From the NCBI GenBank assembly GCA_946886185.1, contig CAMPIC010000083.1, positions 1 through 8,858 on the forward strand: 8,858 nt of DNA, in the 5' to 3' direction. Source of the stretch: an uncultured bacterium (lineage in GTDB: Bacteria > Eisenbacteria > RBG-16-71-46 > CAIMUX01). The notes beneath the pieces were generated by a model. The model had not been told where the DNA came from and searched no databases. It saw only the letters and a list, made by a program, of their open reading frames with translations. This document shows positions 1-6,326 of this stretch, in pieces. A program made the translations under genes and the position numbers. Within the stretch, counting starts at the first letter, position 1; the number at the start of each line of letters is the position of its first letter.

Positions 1-246
1 CCGGCGCAGATCGCAATCAGGGACCGGGCTATACGCATCCACCACTGACGGAAATCTGACCAGTCGGGCAACCGCAGAGATGTCTGTCATCGCGGCGCAC
101 ATCCGAGAAACCTCAGCAGCCTCCCGGCGCCGCGAGGGTGTACCGCAGTCGATGATGTTCGGCAGTCGACGGTGCCGGTAGCGCCGATGTCCTGTCGCAG
201 AATTCTATGAACGTCGTTTATACAGACGCCGTTGGTCGGTCCCGCG
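1..246. other. Left-edge non-coding stretch
   Basis: No convincing gene is visible here. It lies downstream of the outer-membrane barrel gene on the minus strand. A minus-strand reading frame is open from about position 102 to the window edge, with ATG codons at 102 and 90 and a weak GAGG upstream. It gives only about 34 residues, resembles nothing I recognise, and has lower third-position GC than I would expect beside these genes, so I do not call it. The 8-mer GCAGTCGA occurs twice, 17 bases apart (145-152 and 162-169), which is probably chance. Confidence 0.5.
210..233 (-). terminator. Possible stem-loop after the barrel gene
   Basis: An imperfect inverted repeat lies 14 bases past the minus-strand stop codon. 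The arms AACGGCGT and ACGACGTT pair with one mismatch around an 8-base loop. No run of T follows on the minus strand, so it is not a standard intrinsic terminator. It could be an mRNA 3'-end stem-loop or a chance dyad. Confidence 0.25.
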
Positions 247-2145
247 CTAGAAGAAAGCGGTCCCCGTGGAGAAGTGGAATTGGGGCCCGTCGGCAAATCG
301 CTCCGTGATCGGGAAGCCCACGTCGGCCCGGAAGGTGCCGAATCGGGGACGCGCCCTCAGCCCGATGCCGGCTCCGATCGAGATTTGTTCCCAGCGGAAG
401 AGAGCGACTTCGTTCGCGACCTGCCCACCGTCCACGAAGCAAGCGATTCCTACCGGTCCGCGCACCCGGAACTCCAGCTCGGCGGATCCGCGCGCGAGGA
501 TGTTGGCCCCTGGAGCGACGCCCAGACTGTCGCTCGGCCCGACCGCAGCGCCTCGAAACCCGCGGAGGGTGGATGCCCCCCCTGCGAAGAAACGCTCCGT
601 GATCGGAATGGGACGCGCCGGATCCTGCGGAAACAGGCGGCCTCCGAGCAGTCGAATCCCGAATCCGAGCCCGCGCACGATCGGTTGGTCGAATCGAAGC
701 TGCACCTTGGTCCGGCCGTAATGCTCCCGACTTCCCAGCCAGGGAGCCACCCATTCTTCAGAAACGCGGAAATAGCTCCCGCGCGGCGTTCCCGACAGGT
801 CGGTCCTCGTGTCGCGCGAGAGTGCGAGCTCGAGCTGACCCAGGCGAGTGCGCTCCAGAGGAATTCCGGGACGGCGGATGTCGAGACGATCGAACCGGTA
901 TCCGATCTCTCCTTTGAATGCCGCGTCCACCGCGCGGCTCAGAGAGAGGCCGGTAAACCACCGCTCGGAGTCGAACGACTTGGGGAGCGCCTTCTCGTAT
1001 CCGGCCGCCAATCGAGTCGTGACGCGGCGGCCGAAGCTCCAGGGGAAGACGGCGCCTCCCTCCACGCGCCGGCGGCGGCTCGCATAGCTCCCGTCCAACT
1101 GGAGCCGGATGCCCCGACCATCGAAGTTCTCTTGTTCGAGGGTGGCGGCGAAGTGGAACCGATCGAGCAGCCCGTAGCCGAATCCGCTGCTGAGGCTGCC
1201 CGTCTTTCGATCCTCCGCGTAGACCACGATCCGTTTCGACGCCATGCCGGAATCGTCGCGCGCGGGACTCATCTCGACTTTCTCGAAGAGGCCGGTGCGC
1301 ATCAGATTGCGGCGCGACTTTTCGATGAGTCGAGGAAGGAGCGGATCGCCCGGATGGATCTCCATTTCCCGAAGGACGACGGAGCCGTGGGTCTTACGCA
1401 GGCCGCTGACTTCGATGGAACGAACGAAGGCCGGTTCGCCCGCGCGGACGCGCGCTCGCACATCCACGCCGCCGTCACGACGCCGCACCTCGATACGCAC
1501 CGTCGCATCGAGGTATCCCCGCTCGCGGGCCGCTCGCAGGACCGAGCGGCGGGCGCGCGCCGTCTCCAACGGGCGGTAAGGAGCGCCAGAGGCCAGGTTC
1601 CAGGCGGCGCGGACATCCGCCACCAGCGCCTCGTCTCGATGCGCCGCGCTTCCGCTCACGCTGATTCCGATCTCCCGCATCGGCAGGCGCGTTCCTTCCG
1701 CCACCGCGATATGGAGATCGACTTCATCCTCCTTCACGGTCACCGAGTCGGCCAGTCCGCTGACGCGCGCCTCGAAGAACCCCTCCGCGCGACAGAAGCG
1801 GAGGACGCGGTCCAGGTCGCGCACGAATAGGGTGGAATCGAACTCGGTCTTGCGGAATCGCCCGCTCGGGCGCAGCGACAGCCGGGAGACGAGATCCTCG
1901 CGCTCCAAAGACTCCACGCCGTGGAACTCGATGTTCCGCACGTGGCGACGGGGAGCCTCCTTTCCAGACGCGTCGTCCTGCGCTCGCGCCGGAGCGGCAA
2001 CGCCCAGGACGAACACTCCGACCAAGGCCATTCCACCGATCACGGCTGGATCGGCGGCAAGTACCGCCGCGGCGCATCGCAGGAGGTGGATTCGGGCGCG
2101 CCGCCCGTTACACCGAGTTGATCTCGAGAAACGCGCCCGGCTCAC
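247..2145 (-). CDS. Omp85-family outer-membrane protein (TamA/BamA-like), three POTRA domains plus beta-barrel
   Basis: A 632-residue outer-membrane assembly or translocation protein. Residues ~21-55 form a hydrophobic signal segment ending in APARA-Q. Three POTRA-like repeats follow at ~68-150, ~155-233 and ~240-310; the third carries the typical pattern GLFEKVE (285-291). Residues ~315-632 have alternating beta-barrel character. They include LRGF at 527-530 (the V/IRGF signature of barrel loop 6), GPVG..CFVDGGQV near 563-576, a G-rich penultimate strand and a C-terminal Phe. Three POTRAs and ~630 residues fit TamA better than BamA, which usually has five POTRAs and ~800 residues. The GTG start at 2145 overlaps the upstream stop (GTGA), suggesting translational coupling, and there is no clear Shine-Dalgarno. 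An internal ATG at 2031 would leave a shorter signal peptide and is a real alternative. The family is confident; assigning it as true TamA is inference. Confidence 0.9.
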   Translation of the reverse strand: MSRARFSRSTRCNGRRARIHLLRCAAAVLAADPAVIGGMALVGVFVLGVAAPARAQDDASGKEAPRRHVRNIEFHGVESLEREDLVSRLSLRPSGRFRKTEFDSTLFVRDLDRVLRFCRAEGFFEARVSGLADSVTVKEDEVDLHIAVAEGTRLPMREIGISVSGSAAHRDEALVADVRAAWNLASGAPYRPLETARARRSVLRAARERGYLDATVRIEVRRRDGGVDVRARVRAGEPAFVRSIEVSGLRKTHGSVVLREMEIHPGDPLLPRLIEKSRRNLMRTGLFEKVEMSPARDDSGMASKRIVVYAEDRKTGSLSSGFGYGLLDRFHFAATLEQENFDGRGIRLQLDGSYASRRRRVEGGAVFPWSFGRRVTTRLAAGYEKALPKSFDSERWFTGLSLSRAVDAAFKGEIGYRFDRLDIRRPGIPLERTRLGQLELALSRDTRTDLSGTPRGSYFRVSEEWVAPWLGSREHYGRTKVQLRFDQPIVRGLGFGIRLLGGRLFPQDPARPIPITERFFAGGASTLRGFRGAAVGPSDSLGVAPGANILARGSAELEFRVRGPVGIACFVDGGQVANEVALFRWEQISIGAGIGLRARPRFGTFRADVGFPITERFADGPQFHFSTGTAFF

Positions 2146-2663
2146 CAGAAGTGCAGGTCCGAGCGCAGACTCACCGCCGACTCGCCGCGCTCTTTCGCTT
2201 CGGAGCGAAGGGATAGCGTCCAGCCGAGGTCGTACTCGATGCGGACTTCGCGCTGCGAGGAAGCTTGATATCCGGTGAAGGTCTGGAAGTGGATGCGGTC
2301 TCCGATTTCTTTCTGCATGGTGAGGCGAGACGATCCGAACTCGAGCTCATCCAGACCCAGCCAGGACTCGGCGCGCGATTCCGCGGAACGCAACGGTCCC
2401 TCGTCGGAGATGAGCCAGCGCAGCTCCGCCTCCAACCCGGACCGTGGATCCACCTCGGCCAGAGGAACCGGCCGGAACACGACCCACTCGCCAGACTCGG
2501 GAGGAGCGCCTTCCGCCGGACCGGCGGGCGTCTTTCCGAGGGGCGCCTCTTCCCACGGCAGAGAAAGCAGCAGGATCGGCACCCTCGCCGCCGCCCCGGA
2601 TGGCAGGAAGAGCGGGAGAAGGCAGAGCAGCCCGGCCAGCGTTTCTGCAACGTTCGAGGGCAT
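2142..2663 (-). CDS. Small secreted protein with a TamB-like C-terminal tail
   Basis: A 173-residue protein of uncertain function. Residues ~1-26 form a Sec-type signal peptide with a Leu-rich core and an AAA-R cleavage region; the Cys in the core lacks a lipobox. A Pro/Gly/Glu-rich stretch (~38-60) follows. The last ~70 residues, starting at LGLDELEFGSS (~102-112), have the pattern seen at the very end of TamB (DUF490): a K-x-(I/L)-x-D-R-(I/L) strand, an (I/V)EYDL strand, a SLR strand and a final aromatic residue. TamB proteins are normally about 1000 residues or more, so this would be a minimal or decayed form. It is followed by the Omp85 gene with a 4-bp overlap, which fits a TamA/TamB pairing. 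The ATG at 2663 has a weak GAGAG at 7-nt spacing; ATG 2669 is equally readable. That the gene is real is fairly sure; the TamB link rests on pattern recognition and needs a profile search. Confidence 0.7.
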   Translation of the reverse strand: MPSNVAETLAGLLCLLPLFLPSGAAARVPILLLSLPWEEAPLGKTPAGPAEGAPPESGEWVVFRPVPLAEVDPRSGLEAELRWLISDEGPLRSAESRAESWLGLDELEFGSSRLTMQKEIGDRIHFQTFTGYQASSQREVRIEYDLGWTLSLRSEAKERGESAVSLRSDLHFW

Positions 2664-2727
2664 GCGCATGCTCTCATGATACGCGCATGCCGATGGGTCC
2701 ATGACAATGGAATGGGGTCGGGCTGGC

Positions 2728-3942
2728 TCAGCGCGTGCGGACGGGCGGCACGGGAAAGCGTTCGAGATACCGTTCCTGAATCCGCAGGAAGATCTCTGCG
2801 CCGATCGGCATGGCACGCTCGTCGAAATCGAATCTGGGGCTGTGATGCGAGTGATCGAGTCCGCGCGACGGGTCGGCGGAGCCCAGGAAGAAGAAGCATC
2901 CCGGCACTTCCTGGAGGAAGTACGACATGTCTTCTCCCCCCATGGAGACCAGATCCCGAATCACGTTTTCCTTGCCTACCACTTCCGCCGCTACGTCCGC
3001 GACGAAGTCCGCCATCGCGGGATCGTTCACGGTGGTCGGATACGTATCGAGGAATTCGAACTCCACCGAGGCGCGGAACATCTTCGCGGTCTGTTCCACG
3101 ATGGTGCGCAGGCGGTCGATCAGATGAGCGCGAACCTCGGGGTCGAAAGTGCGCATCGTGCCCTTCATGCGCGCGGTCTCAGCGATGATGTTGAAATTGC
3201 TGCCCGCGTGGAAGGTTCCGACGCTCAGGACCGCGGTCTTGACCGGATTGGTGTCGCGGGAGACCACGGTCTGAAGCGCGGTCACGAGATAGCTTCCGAT
3301 CATGACGGCGTCGACCGCGTCGTGCGGATAGGCGCCATGCCCCCCGAGCCCGCGAATCGTGATGTGGAACTCGTCGGCGGCGGCCATGAAGGGACCTCCC
3401 GTGACCGCCACCTTTCCCACTTCCAGCTTGTTCCAGAGATGGAGCCCGAATGCAGCCTCGACTCGAGGATCCTGCATCACTCCTTCCTGGATCATGGGAA
3501 GCGCGCCCCCTGGTCCCTCTTCCGCCGGTTGAAAGACGAACTTCGAGTGGACCGGGCGGGAGCTCGCCTCCTGGAGCGTTTGCAGCACGGTGTGCGCGAG
3601 GATCGAGGTGTGCCCGTCATGGCCGCAGGCGTGCATCACGTTCTCGTTCCTCGAGGCGTAGTCGGCCGCGTTCTCCTCCTGGATCGGCAGTCCATCCATG
3701 TCGGCGCGGAACAGGATCGTCCTCTGCTCCGATCGGCCCTCCACCAGGGTCGCGATCCCGGTTTTCGCGATGCCGGTGCGGAGCGACAGACCGCTCGGCG
3801 CAAGCAGCTCCACCACCTTCTCCGCGGTGCGGGACTCCTGGAAGGCGAGCTCCGGATGCCGATGCAGATCTCGCCGGAAGTCGACCATGGAATCGAATCG
3901 CTCCTGCAGAGCGGGGCGGACGGGCAGGCTGTCGAGGCGCAT
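2728..3942 (-). CDS. M20-family metallo-amidohydrolase / peptidase
   Basis: A 404-residue enzyme of the M20D group (hippurate, IAA-amino-acid and N-acyl-amino-acid hydrolases), predicted to be cytoplasmic and to cleave an amide bond on an N-acylated amino acid or dipeptide. The family layout is complete: DLHRHPEL at 25-32; the metal motif ACGHDGH at 105-111 (Cys106, His108); FQPAEEG at 137-143 with the catalytic/metal Glu pair 141-142; HLW at 168-170; the lid/dimerisation domain beginning near GGHGAYPH (200-207); and the C-terminal metal His in DHSHHSPRF (363-371). The start at 3942 is preceded by AGGGAG six bases upstream. Longer in-frame starts run into the candidate leader RNA and are not favoured. 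The gene leads a leftward cluster with the TamB-like and Omp85 genes (64-nt gap). Substrate cannot be read from the sequence. Ring-closing hydrolases look unlikely because of the clear HRHPEL and PAEEG pattern. Confidence 0.93.
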   Translation of the reverse strand: MRLDSLPVRPALQERFDSMVDFRRDLHRHPELAFQESRTAEKVVELLAPSGLSLRTGIAKTGIATLVEGRSEQRTILFRADMDGLPIQEENAADYASRNENVMHACGHDGHTSILAHTVLQTLQEASSRPVHSKFVFQPAEEGPGGALPMIQEGVMQDPRVEAAFGLHLWNKLEVGKVAVTGGPFMAAADEFHITIRGLGGHGAYPHDAVDAVMIGSYLVTALQTVVSRDTNPVKTAVLSVGTFHAGSNFNIIAETARMKGTMRTFDPEVRAHLIDRLRTIVEQTAKMFRASVEFEFLDTYPTTVNDPAMADFVADVAAEVVGKENVIRDLVSMGGEDMSYFLQEVPGCFFFLGSADPSRGLDHSHHSPRFDFDERAMPIGAEIFLRIQERYLERFPVPPVRTR

Positions 3943-3983
3943 CGCTACTCCCTTTTTTTCATAATGAGAGCGGGTCATCTCGC

Positions 3984-4015
3984 AGAAAAGCCGGCTGCTT
4001 CTCAGCAACCGGCTT
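3984..4015 (-). terminator. Terminator-like hairpin in the M20 leader
   Basis: On the minus strand AAGCCGG (4015-4009) pairs perfectly with CCGGCTT (3994-3988). An inner TGCT/AGCA stem and a GAGA loop give about 11 pairs with one internal mismatch, and TTTT (3989-3986) overlaps and follows the stem. It sits 42 nt before the M20 start codon, inside the presumed 5' leader. It could therefore attenuate transcription rather than end an upstream gene, since no upstream gene is read in this direction. The T-run is short, so strength is uncertain. Confidence 0.5.
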
Positions 4016-4148
4016 CCTCATGCTATCTGCCGGGCGTCATCGGCGAAGCAGTTGCTCAGGTTCGCCGCTTCCCCACTGGGGTCCAGCCGGATCCTCGAAC
4101 CCACGTCGAGCGCCTGCCCAAAGTCTCGCCTCGGCCCGGCGAATCACA
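4016..4148 (-). ncRNA. Candidate structured leader RNA (riboswitch-like) upstream of M20 gene
   Basis: Read on the minus strand, a closing helix pairs GCCGGGC (4140-4134) with GCCCGGC (4035-4029), 7 perfect pairs. It encloses three local hairpins: CTCGA/TCGAG (4110-4094), CCCC/GGGG with a 3-nt loop (4081-4071), and CGGCGAA/TTCGCCG (4067-4041, 7 perfect pairs, 13-nt loop). Segment CCGGC (4033-4029) in the closing helix can instead pair with GCCGG (4013-4009), the 5' arm of the downstream terminator hairpin. The closing helix and that antiterminator are thus mutually exclusive, as in a classical OFF-type riboswitch. I compared it by eye with the SAM, TPP, cobalamin, lysine, glycine, FMN, c-di-AMP, c-di-GMP, fluoride, 6S and SRP signatures and could not match any. 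The pairings are seen directly; the switch role is inference. High GC raises the chance of accidental stems. Confidence 0.4.
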
Positions 4149-4154
4149 TGGAAA

Positions 4155-4183
4155 AGGCTACCGGAACGCCAGAACGATTCCAA
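4155..4183 (-). promoter_or_regulatory. Weak promoter-like element for the M20 leader
   Basis: On the minus strand TTGGAA (4183-4178) and TAGCCT (4160-4155) are separated by 17 bases, a sigma70-like arrangement with a poor -10 box. Transcription from it would begin near 4148, just 5' of the closing helix of the leader RNA candidate. That agreement is its main support. Confidence 0.25.
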
Positions 4184-4299
4184 ATCAATATCGTCGCGGG
4201 CGCCGGGAACTCGGGCGGGCTACGCTTGCCAGTAGGATCGAGACGATATCCTCGACCGGCGAGCCGATCCGTCCCGATCGTTCGTTCTATGTCAACGTT

Positions 4300-4331
4300 T
4301 TGGCCGAGACACGGGAAGGTTGCGCTAGAAT
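4300..4331 (+). promoter_or_regulatory. Weak promoter-like element for the TPR-metallopeptidase gene
   Basis: TAGAAT at 4326-4331 matches five of six bases of a sigma70 -10 box, about 70 bases upstream of the start codon. The best -35 candidate, TTGGCC at 4300-4305, is 20 bases away, longer than ideal. Only the -10 element is reasonably convincing. Confidence 0.25.
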
Positions 4332-4400
4332 ACCGAGCGATGCTGGCGGCCAGCCCGTCCTCACCGGCACGATAACACTCGAGAGACGCGCGGAGCTGAC

Positions 4401-5252
4401 ATGGGCGACAAGTCCCCTTCTGAAAAGACCTATCCACCCCTGTCCAAAGAGCTGAACGAACGCGTCGATCGGGCATGGGATGCGTTGGAAGACGGCTATG
4501 TCGAGGAAGCGGGTCAGGACGCGGAAGAGCTCATGGAAGAGACCGACGAGCATCCCGAGGTCCGGTTCCTCCTCGGCGCCGCTTTGCTCGAGTCGGGGTT
4601 TCCCGGAGAAGCTCTCGAGCACCTGCTCGGATGCCAGGGTTTGGTCGATGATCCCGTGGTCCACGACTTCTATCTGGCTTCGGCGCTCTTCGACAATCTG
4701 CGCCCGGAGGATGCCGAAGCGCTCTTTCATCGCGTCCTGGAAGCCGAGCCGGATGCCGCGCCCGCGTACTACGGACTCGCGCAAGCTCTCGAGTTCACCG
4801 GCCGGTTCACGGAAGCGGATGGCTGCTACGAGCGCGCTCATGAAATCGAGCCAGAAGGATTCGCCCTGCCGACCCGGATGACGGAAGAGGCGTTCGAGGA
4901 AGTGGTGAAGGAAGCGCTCCACGACATGCCTGAAGAGCTCCAACCGCATTTGGCGAAGGTGCAGATCGTGGTCGAACCGATGCCGTCCATGGAAATCCTG
5001 GTCGGCGAGCCGGGGGAAGATCCGATCACGCCCGGGGTGCTGGGCCTCTTCGTCGGTCCCAACATGCGTGAATCGAGCGATTACGACCCTGCAGCTCTGC
5101 CTCCGCGCATTCTCGTGTTCCAGCGCAACCTCGAGCGCTTCTGCGGGACGCGGGAAGAGCTGATCTACGAAATTCGGCTCACCGTCTACCATGAGTTGGG
5201 CCACTACCTCGGCCTCACCGAGGAAGAGCTCGAGCGCCGCGGCCTACTTTAG
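4401..5252 (+). CDS. TPR-containing zincin-like metallopeptidase family protein
   Basis: A 283-residue protein with two parts. Residues ~20-155 are helical, acidic and TPR-like, with about four repeats; examples are the ALLESGFPGEALEHLL stretch (61-76) and PAYYGLAQALEFTGRFTEA (121-139). Residues ~160-283 match the Zincin_1/DUF1025 type: F-E-E-x-V-x-E-A-L near 165-173, E-E-L-Q-P-H-L-A-K-V-x-I-V-V-E (178-192), GLFVGP (215-220), and the zinc motif HELGHYLGL (264-272) followed by acidic residues that could give a third ligand. Stand-alone Zincin_1 proteins are about 120-150 residues, so the TPR domain is an N-terminal addition, perhaps for partner binding. No signal peptide or membrane segment is seen, so it is probably cytoplasmic. 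GGAG lies 5 nt before the ATG. The stop is 2 nt from the convergent lgt stop. Substrate and proteolytic activity are not established for this family. Confidence 0.88.
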   Translation: MGDKSPSEKTYPPLSKELNERVDRAWDALEDGYVEEAGQDAEELMEETDEHPEVRFLLGAALLESGFPGEALEHLLGCQGLVDDPVVHDFYLASALFDNLRPEDAEALFHRVLEAEPDAAPAYYGLAQALEFTGRFTEADGCYERAHEIEPEGFALPTRMTEEAFEEVVKEALHDMPEELQPHLAKVQIVVEPMPSMEILVGEPGEDPITPGVLGLFVGPNMRESSDYDPAALPPRILVFQRNLERFCGTREELIYEIRLTVYHELGHYLGLTEEELERRGLL

Positions 5253-5254
5253 AG

Positions 5255-6037
5255 TCATGCCCGCTGGCGGTGCTGCAGCGCCGGATCGCTCGCCTGCTTG
5301 CGAGTGTGCCGCGTGAGGAAAAGCCCCAGGCCGATCATGAAGATGGCGATGCTGAAGAGCTGCGCGGTGGTGAGGCCGAGCATTCCCCGCGGGTTGGTGC
5401 GCCAAATCTCGGCGACGAAGCGTTCGACTCCCGCGAGCAGCAAGTACAGCCCGAAGTGGCTCCACGTCGCCCACGGCCTGCGCCGCGTCGCCCAGAGGAT
5501 CGCAAGCACGATCGCCATCATCAGGATCTCGTAGATCGGAGTCGGATGCACCGGCACGTCGGTGGGCACGACCCCATTGGGGAAGGCCATCGCCCACGGC
5601 AGATTGCTCGGGGGGCCGTAGTCGCCGTCTCCGGAGAAGAGACAACCGAATCGGCCGAAGAGATAGGCCACGGCAAGCGCGGGAGCGAACGCATCGGAGA
5701 GCTCTCCGAACGAGTGGTGATAGCGCCGCGAGAGGAGGAAGCAGGCGGTGACGCCGCCGATGAATCCGCCATACCAGACGAGCCCCGCGCCGCTGAAGAT
5801 CGACCCCATGAGATCCTCGCGCAGCAGATTGGGGTGTGTGATGAGAAAGTTGATCTTCGCCCCGAGGAATCCGCCCACCAGCGCCGCGATCGCGTAGTTG
5901 TTCCAGAGTCCCTCTCCCATGCGGCGGCGATCCATCTCCAGACGGAGCAGATAGCTTCCGGCGATGAGTGCCACCGCCGCCATGAGTCCGAAGGAATAGA
6001 GCTTGATCGGGCCGATCTCGAGGATCACCGGGAACAT
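5255..6037 (-). CDS. lgt: Prolipoprotein diacylglyceryl transferase
   Basis: A 260-residue inner-membrane enzyme that transfers diacylglycerol from phosphatidylglycerol to the lipobox Cys of prolipoproteins, the first step of lipoprotein maturation. It has several transmembrane segments (~12-32, ~48-66, ~86-103, ~115-127, ~170-184, ~193-206, ~224-241). Family motifs are present: SFGLM at 15-19, GAGLVWYGGFIGG at 83-95, the signature GRFGC at 128-132 with Arg129 (equivalent of the essential E. coli Arg143), HPTPIYE at 164-170, and RFVAEIWR at 206-213. The residue before YGG is Trp-Tyr rather than the His seen in E. coli, and the signature continues as GDGDYG rather than NGCCYG; both are known variants. 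The start at 6037 has GGAG 5 nt upstream. An in-frame extension upstream runs into the tandem repeats and is not used. Confidence 0.96.
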   Translation of the reverse strand: MFPVILEIGPIKLYSFGLMAAVALIAGSYLLRLEMDRRRMGEGLWNNYAIAALVGGFLGAKINFLITHPNLLREDLMGSIFSGAGLVWYGGFIGGVTACFLLSRRYHHSFGELSDAFAPALAVAYLFGRFGCLFSGDGDYGPPSNLPWAMAFPNGVVPTDVPVHPTPIYEILMMAIVLAILWATRRRPWATWSHFGLYLLLAGVERFVAEIWRTNPRGMLGLTTAQLFSIAIFMIGLGLFLTRHTRKQASDPALQHRQRA

Positions 6038-6326
6038 TCGCACTCCTTTCGCGACCGGGCGAAACGCTCGGCCCGCGGGAACGATACTCCGGATCGGATG
6101 CGGCTGCCACGATCGGCGGAACGGATCTCTGGAACGATGGTGAGCGAGATACCCGAAGTCGTGGAGCGGACGATGCTGATCGAGATATCCGGAGTCGTGG
6201 AGCGGACGATGCTGATCGAGATGCCCGGAGTCGTGGAGCGGACTCGACCACATCAGCAGGCAGCTCTTTGCTATGCTTCTCGCTTCGCCGGCTGACCGCT
6301 CTGTCCAGAATGATTAGAGGAGACGC
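6038..6326. other. Divergent lgt-gltX spacer
   Basis: This 289-bp divergent spacer must hold the 5' regions of both lgt and gltX. Its main feature is the 36-bp tandem repeat block. A TATGCT -10-like box at 6272-6277 lies about 50 bases before the gltX start but has no good -35 partner. A GAGGAG Shine-Dalgarno at 6317-6322 is 4 nt from the gltX ATG. On the lgt side I see no convincing promoter. Confidence 0.6.
6145..6243. repeat. 36-bp direct tandem repeat, about 2.75 copies
   Basis: Copies lie at 6145-6180, 6181-6216 and 6217-6243 (partial). Copies one and two differ at only two positions (A/T near unit base 8, A/G near unit base 11). Copy three differs at base 7 and base 8 and diverges after the shared GTCGTGGAGCGGAC. 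There are no spacers, so it is not CRISPR. The unit length is a multiple of three and leaves frames open on both strands, but none has a credible start signal. It may be a set of protein-binding sites or simply a replication-slippage repeat. Confidence 0.9.

Larger units (their letters stand above)
3943..4400. other. Divergent intergenic region with a structured leader and two promoters
   Basis: This 458-bp gap separates the leftward M20 gene from the rightward TPR-metallopeptidase gene. I see no coding sequence here with credible start, codon use or homology. The M20-proximal part (about 3984-4148) is rich in complementary segments, listed separately as an RNA candidate and terminator. The remainder carries one weak promoter-like sequence for each direction. 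An A-rich run sits just upstream of the M20 Shine-Dalgarno. Confidence 0.6.

Noticed and set aside
1..102. Minus-strand open frame of about 34 codons running off the left edge
   Set aside because: Only a weak GAGG precedes it, third-position GC is low for this genome, and the residues match nothing I recognise. It could still be a gene start, but support is insufficient.
3942..3960. Five-codon leader frame (MKKRE) overlapping the M20 Shine-Dalgarno
   Set aside because: It has no ribosome-binding site of its own and arises naturally from the A-rich run before the Shine-Dalgarno.
4091..4102. GGTTCGAGGATCC-like segment resembling a tRNA T-arm (minus strand)
   Set aside because: The stem is out of register by one base, and there is no acceptor stem, D-arm or anticodon arm at tRNA distances.
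3984..4148. Known riboswitch or housekeeping RNA (SAM, TPP, cobalamin, SRP, 6S)
   Set aside because: Fragments such as GAACCTGA and GATGACGCCCGGC recall parts of TPP or SAM RNAs, but the other invariant segments of those classes are missing or out of order.
5268..5283. Hairpin CGGTGC/GCGCCG just past the metallopeptidase stop codon
   Set aside because: It lies inside the 3' end of lgt, needs a G-U pair and has no T-run on the plus strand, so I do not call it a terminator.
6145..6243. CRISPR array
   Set aside because: The repeats are contiguous with no spacers, and no cas genes are present.
6038..6253. In-frame N-terminal extension of lgt carrying a 12-residue repeat
   Set aside because: It is encoded by the tandem repeat block, has no Shine-Dalgarno, and the downstream ATG at 6037 has a strong one and the normal Lgt N-terminus.
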